Source: Terrimonas sp.
GTDB taxonomy: Bacteria; Bacteroidota; Bacteroidia; Chitinophagales; Chitinophagaceae
Reading direction: 5' to 3'
Length of the DNA: 64,000 nucleotides
NCBI GenBank assembly: GCA_016125075.1
Contig: WGMO01000008.1
Location: 62,001-126,000 of the forward strand
The notes beneath the pieces were generated by a model, which did no database searches, was not told where the DNA came from, and saw nothing but the letters and a program-made list of their open reading frames with translations. Below are positions 36,279 to 45,326 of this stretch, in pieces. A program made the position numbers and the translations under genes. Position 1 is the first letter of the stretch, and each line of letters begins with the position of its first letter.

Positions 36279-36460
36279 AAAGTTGATTTTGTTGGTTAAG
36301 AATATCGTTATACGATAATGTTCGTATAAAAATACGATTGATTTCGTAAAATAAACCCTTTTTTTTCATTTAAGGAGAATTTTAACAGATGGGGTCTACC
36401 CCGATCCGGCAGCAGAACCTGGTTTACATTGGAAGCAACACTACCAGCCTTGCGTAAAAA

Positions 36461-36492
36461 AGAGGCTGTCTCAACACTACGAGACAGCCTCT
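36461..36492 (-). terminator. Terminator of the ABC exporter operon
   Basis: A 12-bp perfect stem (AGAGGCTGTCTC/GAGACAGCCTCT) with an 8-nt loop is flanked by A and T runs on both sides. It follows the permease stop at 36516 on the minus strand. Confidence 0.85.
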
Positions 36493-36515
36493 TTTAGGAT
36501 TTTTAGTTTACAATT

Positions 36516-37844
36516 TTATCTTCTCACCCATTTGATCATTTCCTTCCAGGTCACTTTTTTGCCATAGAGCAGGATACCCGTCCGGTAGATCTTCCCGGCC
36601 AGCCAGGTGGTAAAAATAAAACCGCCGATAAGTAAGAGCATGCTGATGATCAGCTGTATCCAGGTCACACCATCCGGAATGCCATGCGCTACCCGGGCCA
36701 TCATGACGATGGGGGAAGTGAGCGGAAACATGCTGCCGAACAAGGCGAGACCGCTGTTTGGTTCATTGACCGTTTTCATCATGATCACAATGGCAAATAT
36801 GATCGGCATGGTAATCGGCAGTAAAAGACTTTGTGCATCCTGGGGATCTTCATTGACCGCACTGCCCACTGCGGCAAAAAGGGAAGAATATAACAGGTAG
36901 CCGCCAACAAAGTAAAACAGGAAGCAACCGATGATAAGGCCAAAATTCACTTCACTGAGACCCTGCATCAGGCCGGACATCCCGCCACTGTTTTTAACGG
37001 CCTCTCCTGCCTGTGCCATTTGCGGGCTCTGCATGGCCCCCGATTGCATCTGTTCGGCAAGACCCGGGAATATAAAAGGCAGCAGGAACTGTAACGATAC
37101 GATGATCACTCCCCAGATGATGAACTGCAGGAGCCCAACACCACCGATACCCAGTATCTTACCCATCATCAGCTGAAAAGGTTTTACGCTGCTCACGATC
37201 ACTTCCGATATACGGCTGACCTTTTCCTCCATCACCCCCCGCATCACCATGGTACCATAAATAAAAAGGATAATGTAGATCAGGAAACCTGATATAAAAC
37301 CAACCCCGTAGCTGATACCGGCCTTGGTCTTGCTTTCTTCCTCTCCCTTGATACTCACAAATTTCACTTTCCCGCTTTTCTGCAGGCTGTCGAGTTGCAA
37401 CTTGGTCAGGTTATAGGATAATAATTGTTTTTCCTCCAAAGCCTTGTTGATCCTGTCTTCCACGTTTTCGATCGTGCTGATGCCCGCTTTTTTCCCGGCG
37501 ATCACCCGGATGGTGTCCCTGCCTGTTACATCACTGCCGGAAGGGATATAGATATAACCATCAAATTCTTTATTGTCGAGCCGGTTCTTCAGGCCCGCTT
37601 CTGTTTCATCCTGCAGGAAGGTAAAGGCCACTTCTTTATTATTCGAACCCATCACTTTTTCCAGGGTGTTGGTCTGGTCGGTGACGGCAATGGTATAGGT
37701 ATCCGAGCCTTTCACAGAAAAATAGATCATCAGGGCATAAAATCCGAAGATGAGCAGGGGGAGCAGAATGGTGGTGAGCAGAAAAGTCTTTTTCTGCACC
37801 CTCGTCAAAAACTCCCTTCTGGCTACAATTAAAATTTTATTCAT
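36516..37844 (-). CDS. ABC-2 type transporter permease (NatB-like)
   Basis: A 442-residue ABC permease. It has one N-terminal membrane helix (TFLLTTILLPLLIFGFYALMIYF), a ~150-residue periplasmic domain, and about five C-terminal helices. The MNKILIVARREFLTRVQKK opening and GVMEEKVSRISEVIVSSVKPFQLMMGKILGI block are typical of the NatB sodium-exporter-type permeases in Bacteroidota. Its start is 27 bp downstream of the ATP-binding partner. The substrate is inferred from family likeness only. Confidence 0.85.
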   Translation of the reverse strand: MNKILIVARREFLTRVQKKTFLLTTILLPLLIFGFYALMIYFSVKGSDTYTIAVTDQTNTLEKVMGSNNKEVAFTFLQDETEAGLKNRLDNKEFDGYIYIPSGSDVTGRDTIRVIAGKKAGISTIENVEDRINKALEEKQLLSYNLTKLQLDSLQKSGKVKFVSIKGEEESKTKAGISYGVGFISGFLIYIILFIYGTMVMRGVMEEKVSRISEVIVSSVKPFQLMMGKILGIGGVGLLQFIIWGVIIVSLQFLLPFIFPGLAEQMQSGAMQSPQMAQAGEAVKNSGGMSGLMQGLSEVNFGLIIGCFLFYFVGGYLLYSSLFAAVGSAVNEDPQDAQSLLLPITMPIIFAIVIMMKTVNEPNSGLALFGSMFPLTSPIVMMARVAHGIPDGVTWIQLIISMLLLIGGFIFTTWLAGKIYRTGILLYGKKVTWKEMIKWVRR

Positions 37845-37871
37845 CGCTTTCTCTTTAATAATGTTGATTGA

Positions 37872-38804
37872 TTAATGGGTAATGGCTTCGAATTGTCTCG
37901 CAGCAGGCGTGTCTTCCACCAGTTTGATGAAAATATCATTGAGGGATGGCAATATTTCGTTAAAGGCAATGATAGCTGCATTTTGTTGCAGGAAATATTG
38001 CAGGGCTTCATTGGCCTTATGGCCCTCTTTGATCTTGATGATATAAGAATGGTCTTTTGTATCGATCAGCTCAAATGGGGCATTGCCATCAAGGCTGGGC
38101 GTAATCTCAAAGCCAACCCTGAACAGGTTTTCCTTGAAATCCTGTTTCACCTGTTGAACGGTTCCATCCAGTATCTTCTGACCTTTATTCAGGAGTACGA
38201 TATGGTCGCAGATCTCTTCCACCTGTTCCATGCGGTGGGTACTGAAAATGACAGTGGCGCCCCGTTTGGCAAGGTTATAGATTTCATCCTTGATCAGGTT
38301 GGTGTTCACCGGGTCAAGGCCGCTAAATGGCTCGTCGAGAATGATAAGTTTCGGTTCATGAAGCACCGTTGTGACAAACTGCAGTTTCTGGCTCATGCCT
38401 TTTGAAAGGTCTTCCACTTTCTTGTTCCACCAGCTTTGCATCTCAAATCTGACAAACCAATCCTTGATCTTTTTCAGGGCATCGTTACGGCTCAGTCCTT
38501 TCAACCGGGCAAGATATAGGGCCTGTTCACCGATTTTCATTTTTTTATAAAGGCCCCTTTCTTCCGGCATATATCCGATGTGGATGATATCGTTTTCCGG
38601 GTCAAATGGCTTGCCGTCAAAAAGGATTTCGCCATCATCCGGATAAAAGATACCGGTGATCATCCGCAATAAAGTCGTTTTACCGGCACCGTTGGGGCCC
38701 AGTAATCCGAAAATACTGCCTTTCTCGATCGTGAAACTGATGTCATCAACCGCTTTTTGAGTAGCGTAATGTTTTTTTAAATGATTGAGTTCAAGTATAG
38801 CCAT
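37872..38804 (-). CDS. ABC transporter ATP-binding protein (NatA-like)
   Basis: A 310-residue ATPase with Walker A GPNGAGKTT near residue 38, signature LSKGMSQKLQ, Walker B LIILDEPFSGLDP and the switch His in FSTHRMEQVEE. The C-terminal ~90 residues form the extra domain of NatA-type exporters (ALQYFLQQNAAIIAFNEILPSLNDIFIKLV). It is the first gene of the exporter operon with the permease at 36516. Confidence 0.92.
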   Translation of the reverse strand: MAILELNHLKKHYATQKAVDDISFTIEKGSIFGLLGPNGAGKTTLLRMITGIFYPDDGEILFDGKPFDPENDIIHIGYMPEERGLYKKMKIGEQALYLARLKGLSRNDALKKIKDWFVRFEMQSWWNKKVEDLSKGMSQKLQFVTTVLHEPKLIILDEPFSGLDPVNTNLIKDEIYNLAKRGATVIFSTHRMEQVEEICDHIVLLNKGQKILDGTVQQVKQDFKENLFRVGFEITPSLDGNAPFELIDTKDHSYIIKIKEGHKANEALQYFLQQNAAIIAFNEILPSLNDIFIKLVEDTPAARQFEAITH

Positions 38805-38905
38805 AGTGTGTATTTACTTTGCAGCAATAAGGGTTGGGTTTACAGAGGTACTGAAATTTTTTTTATTCCCCCTTCATTAGTGGGGCGATTATCAAAAATA
38901 TTACA

Positions 38906-40504
38906 TCAGGATAGTAATTTTTTGGCGATCATCCCCGCAATACGTTCACCATCCATGGCTGCGCTGACAATCCCGCCTGCATATCCGGCCCCTTCCCCAC
39001 AGGGATATAATTGTTGAATTTCCGGATGCTGCAAAGTTAACGGATCCCTGGGTATACGAACGGGTGATGAGGTTCTGGATTCGGTGGCAACGATCAGCGC
39101 TTCATTGGTCAGGTAGCCTGGCATCTTTTTACCAAAGGCCCTGAAACCTTTTTGTAAGGTTGTAAACACAAAAGGCGGTAATACCTCCTGCAGGTTGGCC
39201 GCCTCTATGCCCGGCAGGTAAGAACAGGAAGGAAGAGAGGTTGAAACCCGTTGCCGGCAAAAATCTTCCATTCTTTGTGCAGGGGCCACAAATTTTCCTC
39301 CGCCCGCATCAAATGCTTTTCTTTCCACGTATTGCTGGAAATACATCATACCCAGGGGGGCATGAAGATCTTCTTTTTTTCTGCCGGTAATTTTTTCGAA
39401 ATCCTTTAAAGCCTTAAGGTCCTGGTGATCGATCTCCACAACGATCCCGCTGTTCGCGAATGCATTGTTTCTTTTCGAGGGCGACCAGCCATTCACCACT
39501 AATTCATTTTCACTGGTAGCAGCTGGTGCGATGATCCCTCCCGGGCACATACAAAAAGAAAATACACCCCGGTTGTCAACCTGTTGAACGAGACTATAAG
39601 GCGCCGGCGGCAGCAAGGCATCCCTTACCCTGCAATGGTACTGTATACTGTCAATGATACTTTGCGGATGTTCTACCCTTACGCCCAGGGCAAAGGGTTT
39701 TGCTTCGATGGTCACCCGGTGCTCCTGCAATAGGGTGAAAATATCCCGCGCCGAATGGCCCGTTGCCAGGATGACCGCATCTGCTGTAAAACGATCACCA
39801 TCGGCAGTGATGACCCCCGATATCGTTTTACGTTCGATGTTGAAACCCGTTACTTTTTTCTCAAAATGGAATGCACCGCCACATTCGATGATTTTTTTCC
39901 TGATCGCTGTAATGATGCCGGGTAGCTTATTGGTTCCAATATGCGGGTGGGATTCATAAAGGATGCTTTCATCGGCACCGAAATGAAAGAATAATTCAAG
40001 GATCCTGTTGATATTGCCCCTTTTGCTGCTGCGGGTATACAGTTTTCCGTCACTGTACGTGCCGGCCCCTCCTTCCCCAAAACAATAATTACTTTCGGGG
40101 TTAATGATGCCCTCCCTGTTTAAAATTGCCAGGTCCCTTCTTCTTGATCGCACATCTTTTCCTCTTTCAAGGATGACTGGCTGGATGCCGGTTTCCAGCA
40201 ACTGCAGGGCTGCAAATAAACCTGCCGGTCCGGCCCCGATAATGATCACCTTTTTTTTGGCATGGCTCACCTCTTTAAAATTGAAGGGCGTAACCGACCT
40301 TTCCCTGAATGGTTCATGTATAAATGCCTGCACGGTCAGGTTGACCCAGGCCTGGCGGCTGCGGGCATCAATTGATTTTTTCTGGATCGTAAAACCGGAA
40401 ATGTCCTCCGGCAGCATTCCTGATGCTTCAGCAATTTGTTTTCTTATGGCGTTTTCATCGGCTGCAGCTGCAGGAAGCAGCCTGAGTCTGATCTCTTTTT
40501 GCAT
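38906..40504 (-). CDS. FAD-dependent oxidoreductase, COG2509-like
   Basis: A 532-residue flavoprotein. The FAD dinucleotide-binding motif is IIGAGPAGLFAALQLLE near residue 92, after a ~85-residue N-terminal domain of the type seen in COG2509. Later motifs are VILATGHSARDIF, the CFGEGGAGTYSDGKLYTR loop and YPCGEGAGYAGGIVSAAMDGERIA at the C terminus. It lacks an obvious partner gene. The natural substrate of this family is not established; uncharacterised FAD-dependent dehydrogenase is the safest name. Confidence 0.85.
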   Translation of the reverse strand: MQKEIRLRLLPAAAADENAIRKQIAEASGMLPEDISGFTIQKKSIDARSRQAWVNLTVQAFIHEPFRERSVTPFNFKEVSHAKKKVIIIGAGPAGLFAALQLLETGIQPVILERGKDVRSRRRDLAILNREGIINPESNYCFGEGGAGTYSDGKLYTRSSKRGNINRILELFFHFGADESILYESHPHIGTNKLPGIITAIRKKIIECGGAFHFEKKVTGFNIERKTISGVITADGDRFTADAVILATGHSARDIFTLLQEHRVTIEAKPFALGVRVEHPQSIIDSIQYHCRVRDALLPPAPYSLVQQVDNRGVFSFCMCPGGIIAPAATSENELVVNGWSPSKRNNAFANSGIVVEIDHQDLKALKDFEKITGRKKEDLHAPLGMMYFQQYVERKAFDAGGGKFVAPAQRMEDFCRQRVSTSLPSCSYLPGIEAANLQEVLPPFVFTTLQKGFRAFGKKMPGYLTNEALIVATESRTSSPVRIPRDPLTLQHPEIQQLYPCGEGAGYAGGIVSAAMDGERIAGMIAKKLLS

Positions 40505-40531
40505 GGGTCAGGTTTTTATCCTGAAAAAATA

Positions 40532-40556
40532 AACCGGCCTATTGATTAAGCCGGTT
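40532..40556 (-). terminator. Terminator of the porin-family gene
   Basis: The stem AACCGGC/GCCGGTT runs into TTTATTTTTT on the minus strand, 24 bp after the stop of the gene at 40580. Confidence 0.75.
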
Positions 40557-40579
40557 CAACAAAGATGTATCAATAACCA

Positions 40580-41182
40580 CTACAGCTTCACGCCGGCAGT
40601 GAATTGAAAGCCCTGGTTAAAAGCCTTTGTCCCGTTGTAATAGGTAATATCGCTCACTCCATGCAGGTACCGGGCACCAATAACCACTTTTTTGGAAGGC
40701 CAGTATTCAATACCACCCTGTAAGGCGATATCACTGTTCCTGATCGATGTTGTGACATCAGCTTCGGAATTATTGGAAAAGTTTTTTGCCTGTATGATCC
40801 AGCTGAGCTGCAAGCCACCGGATAATTTGAAATTAGGGGCAAATTCGAATTTTAAAGAGGCGGGTAATGACAGGTAATTCAGCCTCAGGTTGGAGAGGCC
40901 ATTCAGGCTGGAATTGTTTTTCCCACCCATGGAGGAGTACAATAATTCGGGCTGGAAATACAATTTGTCTGAAATTTTCATTTCCACAAAACTGCCGAAT
41001 ACAAAACCTGTTTTCCAGTCAGCAGCAATACTGGAAGCTTCAAGACCGGATAAATGGAAGTGTGAGGCATTCATGCCTGTCTTGATGCCCAGGCGGGCAA
41101 CCGACCGCGTTTTCTTTTGCTGGGCCGTTACAGCAGATGCAATAAAAGATACAATAAGTAATAAGAATAAAACTTTTCTCAT
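40580..41182 (-). CDS. Outer-membrane beta-barrel (porin family) protein
   Basis: A 200-residue outer-membrane protein with a signal peptide (VLFLLLIVSFIASAVTAQ). It then has the LGIKTGMNASHFHLSG opening and alternating strands (KLYFQPELLYSSMGGK, NYLSLPASLKFEF, KVVIGARYLHGVSDI) of the eight-stranded barrel family OMP_b-brl_2. It ends in FTAGVKL, a typical barrel C terminus. A specific role is not known. Confidence 0.88.
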   Translation of the reverse strand: MRKVLFLLLIVSFIASAVTAQQKKTRSVARLGIKTGMNASHFHLSGLEASSIAADWKTGFVFGSFVEMKISDKLYFQPELLYSSMGGKNNSSLNGLSNLRLNYLSLPASLKFEFAPNFKLSGGLQLSWIIQAKNFSNNSEADVTTSIRNSDIALQGGIEYWPSKKVVIGARYLHGVSDITYYNGTKAFNQGFQFTAGVKL

Positions 41183-41308
41183 AGCAGTAATTTACCCCCC
41201 TAAAGTAAGGATTAATTCAATATTTCAAGAAAGATTTTTTTATCGAATAAGGTCGCTGTCAGGAAACAAACACGAAATAATAATTATCTTCCGCCCCTAA
41301 GCTATATT

Positions 41309-42052
41309 ATGGGTAAATACAGGAAACTCATATGGTTATCCTTTGTACTGCTGTGCCAGTCCTGCCATACTTATTACCGGCCGCAACAGCTCGCTTATAC
41401 CGATTATACCATCAGTGCCGCTGCCCCCAAAGACAGCGACTTACACCGACTCCTGCAGCCCTATGCCGATACTGTGAACAGCAGGATGAATGCGATTGTA
41501 GGGTATTGCCGGGATAACCTTGAAAAAGCGAGACCGAATTTCAGCCTGGGTAATTTCATGGCCGATGCCATGCTGGTAATGGGAACTCAGCACTTTGCTA
41601 CGCAGATCGATGCAGCATTTGTCAATTATGGTGGTGTGCGCCTGGAACAGCTTCCTGTTGGACCTGTTACGAGGAGTAAGATTTTTGAGTTAATGCCATT
41701 TGATAATATCCTGGTCATTCAGCAACTGAAGGGTGCTGTACTCATGAAACTGCTCGATTATATTGCCGGGCAAAACGGTTGGCCGCTCGCGGGTATCACC
41801 ATGAAGATCAGGGATCATAAGGCATTCGATATCTTAATTGGCGGAAAGCCGCTGAACCCGGATGCCACTTATGTGATCGCCAATTCTGACTTTGTGGTAA
41901 ACGGGGGCGAAATCGGGAATATGCTAAAAGGTATACCAGTGGCGAATAACGGTTACCTGGTCCGGGATGCCCTGTTTGATTATATCGGCTGGCTGCAGCA
42001 ACAGGGCAGGGATATTACCATCACAGAAAAAAGGATCCATTATGCTGAATAG
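41309..42052 (+). CDS. 5'-nucleotidase C-terminal domain lipoprotein
   Basis: A 247-residue lipoprotein (WLSFVLLCQSC lipobox). It contains the substrate-binding half of a UshA-like 5'-nucleotidase: SLGNFMADAML, FVNYGGVRLEQLPVGPVTRSKIFELMPFDN and VIANSDFVVNGGE. The metallophosphatase half is a separate gene that overlaps its 3' end by 11 bp. In most bacteria the two halves are one protein in the opposite order, but this split is known in Bacteroidota. The two products probably work together to hydrolyse extracellular nucleotides. Confidence 0.88.
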   Translation: MGKYRKLIWLSFVLLCQSCHTYYRPQQLAYTDYTISAAAPKDSDLHRLLQPYADTVNSRMNAIVGYCRDNLEKARPNFSLGNFMADAMLVMGTQHFATQIDAAFVNYGGVRLEQLPVGPVTRSKIFELMPFDNILVIQQLKGAVLMKLLDYIAGQNGWPLAGITMKIRDHKAFDILIGGKPLNPDATYVIANSDFVVNGGEIGNMLKGIPVANNGYLVRDALFDYIGWLQQQGRDITITEKRIHYAE

Positions 42053-42977
42053 AAGGGATTTTCTTCAACAATCCGTCCTGGCAACCGGTTCACTGGTCAT
42101 ACCCGGGAAGCAACTGTTAAGCGAGGATCTATTTTCCGGAACCAGCAGGCTCACCATCCTCCATACCAATGATACCCATAGCCGGATCGACCCTTTCCCG
42201 ATGGATGGCAGCCGCAACCAGGGTTTAGGGGGTGTGGCAGCCAGATCGCACCTGATACAAACCATCAGAAAGGAGGAGGAGCAGGTCTTATTGCTGGATG
42301 CGGGAGATATCTTCCAGGGCACCCCTTATTTTAATATCTATAAAGGGGAACCCGAGATCAGGTCCATGACCGCAATGGATTATGATGCCACCACCATCGG
42401 GAATCATGATTTTGATGCGGGAATGGAAAACCTGGCCCACCAGTTACAATGGGCTTCCTTCCCCATGCTGATCTGTAATTATGATTTTACAGGCACAGCA
42501 ATGGAATACAAGACCCTTCCCTATAAGGTCTTTAAAAAAGGGAAGATAAAAGTCGGGGTATTTGGTGTAGGGATTGAACTGAAGGGGTTGGTGACGGAAA
42601 ACCTTTTTGGTGAAACCCAATACAGGGATCCCGTGAAACATGCCAATGAAACAGCTAACCTGTTGAAGAACAGAGAAGGCTGTGATTTTATCATCTGTCT
42701 TTCCCATCTTGGTTACCAGTATCAGGGTGAAAAAGTGAGTGATGAAAGGCTTGCCAAAGACTCCGATGCAATAGATCTCATTATTGGCGGGCATACCCAT
42801 ACCTTTATGGATGAACCGGCCGTGTTCAGGAATAGGAAAGGTAATGATGTAGTGGTGAACCAGGTGGGATGGGCCGGAATCATGCTGGGAAGATTGGACT
42901 ATGAATTTTCAAAATTTTCCGGTAAAAAATTAGTAAGTTCCCGTAAGGTTTTGGTTACAAAAAAAACAAATCAATAA
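42042..42977 (+). CDS. Metallophosphatase, Tat-exported, 5'-nucleotidase N-terminal type
   Basis: A 311-residue calcineurin-like phosphoesterase. The start at ATG 42042 gives a Tat signal NRRDFLQQSVLATGSLVIPG. Metal-ligand motifs are TNDTHSRID, LLDAGDIFQGTPYF, TIGNHDFDAG and GGHTHTF. The reading frame overlaps the end of the preceding C-terminal-domain gene by 11 bp, which implies translational coupling. The pair reconstitutes a UshA-like 5'-nucleotidase in two chains. Confidence 0.9.
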   Translation: MLNRRDFLQQSVLATGSLVIPGKQLLSEDLFSGTSRLTILHTNDTHSRIDPFPMDGSRNQGLGGVAARSHLIQTIRKEEEQVLLLDAGDIFQGTPYFNIYKGEPEIRSMTAMDYDATTIGNHDFDAGMENLAHQLQWASFPMLICNYDFTGTAMEYKTLPYKVFKKGKIKVGVFGVGIELKGLVTENLFGETQYRDPVKHANETANLLKNREGCDFIICLSHLGYQYQGEKVSDERLAKDSDAIDLIIGGHTHTFMDEPAVFRNRKGNDVVVNQVGWAGIMLGRLDYEFSKFSGKKLVSSRKVLVTKKTNQ

Positions 42978-43108
42978 AAATTTTTTTTTAGGAAAGATTT
43001 ATAGATATTCGCTCCCCTGTCAATATTTTTTATCTACTACCTATGAAACCCATCCCATTTATTATCAAGGAAAATTATTAACCCGATCTATAAACTGCCA
43101 ACTGTCTA

Positions 43109-44542
43109 ATGGAGAAAAATGCTGAAAAAGTCTGGACTAATTGCCTGAAGATCATAAAGGACATCGTTGAGTGGCAGCATTTTAAAACCTGGTTTGAACC
43201 TATCCAACCTGTTTCTCTCAAAAAAAATATTTTAGTCATACAGGTTCCCAGCCAATTCTTCTTTGAATATCTTGAAGAACATTACGTAAATTTATTGGCA
43301 AAGACGCTGAAAAGAGAATTAGGCAAAGATGCCCGGTTGGAATATCGCATCATGGTGGACAGTGGCAATAAGAGCAACAAGCCATTGACGATGGATATAC
43401 CGGGGCATGGTTACAAAACGTATTCTGATAATGAAATGGATTTTCCTTTGATAATTAATAACCCCGTAAAGAATCCTTTTGTCATCCCTGGTCTTAAAAA
43501 GATGCAGATTGACCCCCAGTTAAATCCTATTTACCTGTTTGATTCTTTTATTGAGGGTGATTGTAACAGGGTGGCCCGCAGGGCTGGCAAGACGGTGGCA
43601 GAAAAACCGGGTGCCAATTCTTTCAACCCCCTGGTCATTTATGGCGGGGTGGGGCTGGGTAAGACACACCTGGGCCAGGCAATCGGCAACGAGGTGAAAA
43701 GGACACACCCAAACAAGGTGGTGCTTTATGTGAGTTCGGAAAAGTTTATCAACCAGTTCATGGATCATAGCAGGAACAATGCGATCAATGATTTCATCCA
43801 TTTTTACCAGCTGATCGATGTGCTGATCATTGATGATGTACAGTTCTTTGCCAAAGCAGAGAAATCACAGGATGCATTTTTCGCCATATTCAATCACCTG
43901 CATCAGTCGGGTAAGCAATTGGTGCTCACTTCCGACAAACCCCCCAAGGACCTGGAGGGTGTTCAGGAGCGCTTATTAAGCCGTTTTCGCTGGGGTTTAA
44001 GCGCCGATCTCCAAATGCCTGATTATGAGACGAGGATTGAGATACTGGAAAGGAAGATGAAGAACGACGGTTTGGAGATGCCCAAAGAGGTGGTAAAATA
44101 TATCGCCTATAATATCAATAATAATGTGAGGGAACTGGAAGGTGCTTTGATCTCTTTATTGGCACAATCTTCGCTTAATCGTAGGGAAATAGACCTAGAT
44201 CTGGCCAAGAAAGTGTTGAGAAATTTTGTAAAATCATCCAGCAAAGAAATAACGATCGATACCATCCAGAAAATGGTATGCGAATATTTCGATGTGTCGT
44301 ACGACAAGCTCCTGCAGAAGACCCGGAAAAGGGAGATCGTACAGGCCAGGCAGATCACGATGTACCTGGCCAAGGCCTTTACCAAGAATTCCTTAAAAAC
44401 GATTGGGGAGCATTTTGGTGGCAGGGATCATACCACTGTCATCCATTCCTGCCAGACGGTGAAGGACCTGATGGATACGGATAGTGTTTTCCGGGAGAAT
44501 GTGCTGGAATTGCAGCAAAAAGTGCAACTGGCCGCGATGTAA
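43109..44542 (+). CDS. dnaA: Chromosomal replication initiator DnaA
   Basis: A 477-residue initiator protein with domain I (WTNCLKIIKDIVEWQHFKTWFEPI), AAA+ domain III with Walker A VYGGVGLGKTHL-type loop near residue 185 (YGGVGLGKT) and Walker B VLIIDDVQFF, and domain IV with the DnaA signature HFGGRDHTTVIHSC. The gene is complete and normal. dnaN is not adjacent, which is usual in Bacteroidota. It is immediately followed by a terminator and then by the tRNA pair at the edge of the mobile island. Confidence 0.97.
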   Translation: MEKNAEKVWTNCLKIIKDIVEWQHFKTWFEPIQPVSLKKNILVIQVPSQFFFEYLEEHYVNLLAKTLKRELGKDARLEYRIMVDSGNKSNKPLTMDIPGHGYKTYSDNEMDFPLIINNPVKNPFVIPGLKKMQIDPQLNPIYLFDSFIEGDCNRVARRAGKTVAEKPGANSFNPLVIYGGVGLGKTHLGQAIGNEVKRTHPNKVVLYVSSEKFINQFMDHSRNNAINDFIHFYQLIDVLIIDDVQFFAKAEKSQDAFFAIFNHLHQSGKQLVLTSDKPPKDLEGVQERLLSRFRWGLSADLQMPDYETRIEILERKMKNDGLEMPKEVVKYIAYNINNNVRELEGALISLLAQSSLNRREIDLDLAKKVLRNFVKSSSKEITIDTIQKMVCEYFDVSYDKLLQKTRKREIVQARQITMYLAKAFTKNSLKTIGEHFGGRDHTTVIHSCQTVKDLMDTDSVFRENVLELQQKVQLAAM

Positions 44543-44569
44543 TATTATATTTCTAAGCAGATATGAGCG

Positions 44570-44596
44570 CCCCGGTAATAATCGGGGTTCTTTTTT
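44570..44596 (+). terminator. Terminator of dnaA
   Basis: CCCCG-N8-CGGGG followed by TTCTTTTTT, 28 bp past the dnaA stop. Confidence 0.8.
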
Positions 44597-44651
44597 GGGA
44601 TATGTAGACGGTTTAGATTATTTTTGCCACCCCTTTGAAAAAAGGGCAGCC

Positions 44652-44740
44652 GGTGAGGTGGATGAGTGGCTGAAATCAGTAGTTTGCTAAACTGCCGTAC
44701 GGGTTAAACTGTACCGCGGGTTCGAATCCCGCCCTCACCG
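44652..44740 (+). tRNA. tRNA-Ser(GCT)
   Basis: A complete class II tRNA fold: acceptor GGTGAGG/CCTCACC, anticodon arm GTAGT-TTGCTAA-ACTGC with anticodon GCT, a long variable arm, and T arm GCGGG-TTCGAAT-CCCGC. Discriminator G. No CCA is encoded. Confidence 0.95.
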
Positions 44741-44779
44741 CAAACCTGAATTGACCTGGATTTGAAGAATGATTAGGCT

Positions 44780-44853
44780 CGGGAGGTAGTTCAGCCCGGT
44801 AGAATACCTGGTTTGGGACCAGGGGGTCGCAGGTTCGAATCCTGTCCTCCCGA
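44780..44853 (+). tRNA. tRNA-Pro(TGG)
   Basis: Acceptor CGGGAGG/CCTCCCG, anticodon arm CCTGG-TTTGGGA-CCAGG with anticodon TGG, T arm GCAGG-TTCGAAT-CCTGT. Discriminator A, no encoded CCA. Its 3' end is duplicated at 44968-44988, so it is an integration target. Confidence 0.95.
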
Positions 44854-44855
44854 CT
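44835..44855 (+). repeat. Attachment site copy inside tRNA-Pro (candidate attL)
   Basis: This 21-bp segment covers the T arm and acceptor 3' half of tRNA-Pro. It recurs at 44968-44988 with one change (C to T at position 13). Direct repeats of a tRNA 3' end next to an integrase gene mark integrase-mediated insertion. Confidence 0.75.
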
Positions 44856-44967
44856 AATAAGAAATGCGGCTTTCACCAATTATAAAACGAATCAAGGTGA
44901 GACATTCGGTGAGACCGCAGAATTGAAAAAGTTGAGATACTGAAAATGAGTTTGTTGTAAAGTAAAC

Positions 44968-44988
44968 TCGAATCCTGTCTTCCCGACT
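44968..44988 (+). repeat. Second copy of tRNA-Pro 3' end
   Basis: A 21-bp direct repeat of 44835-44855 with one mismatch, 133 bp downstream. There is no tRNA body around it. It could be an attR of a small excised or decayed element, or the junction left by a former insertion. Confidence 0.7.
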
Positions 44989-45012
44989 TTTTCAATATCA
45001 AAGTTGATCAAT

Positions 45013-45047
45013 CCCTGTAAGTCATCATTGATTTACAGGGATTTTTT
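45013..45047 (+). terminator. Terminator-like hairpin in the att region
   Basis: The stem CCCTGTAA/TTACAGGG with a 12-nt loop is followed by ATTTTTTATT. It could stop transcripts coming from the tRNA pair before the integrase gene. Confidence 0.6.
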
Positions 45048-45208
45048 ATTTCCTCCTGTCAAATCATATCAAACAATAGCAGTACTTGGGTGAGTAATTC
45101 GGTGAGTATTTTTCAGGTACAAATTTTGCACTCACCCAATCTCGCATAATTCATTATTATCCATATCGTTGCGTCATTTTTTTTGACAGTTTTTGATAGG
45201 ATTTGAAA

Positions 45209-45255
45209 TGGATTCGAAGCTGCGGCCTCAGTGGATTTGAAACTGCGGCCTTCAG
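45209..45255 (+). repeat. Tandem repeat, two 23-24 bp units
   Basis: Units 45209-45231 and 45232-45255 both follow TGGATT(C/T)GAA(G/A)CTGCGGCCT(-/T)CAG. They differ by two substitutions and one indel. They lie about 70 bp upstream of the integrase start. Confidence 0.6.
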
Positions 45256-45326
45256 ACTTCTGCAGGTGCGGACCGACAAAGTGAAGAGAGAATGCAAACC
45301 ATTTCAAAATCTTTAAAAACGATTGT

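Larger units (their letters stand above)
44854..45326 (+). other. Integrase-upstream region without a gene
   Basis: This 473-bp stretch has no convincing reading frame. It holds the second attachment-site copy, a terminator-like hairpin, a tandem repeat pair and three copies of a GGTGAG-containing motif (near 44895-44916, 45088-45108 and, inverted, 45130-45137). The first two read GGTGAGN2ATTCGGTGAG. Arm-type integrase binding sites are the simplest explanation. Confidence 0.5.

Noticed and set aside
42978-43108. oriC next to dnaA
   Set aside because: I saw no cluster of TTATCCACA-like boxes in the 131 bp upstream or in the gap after dnaA, and in Bacteroidota oriC is often elsewhere. Not supportable by eye.
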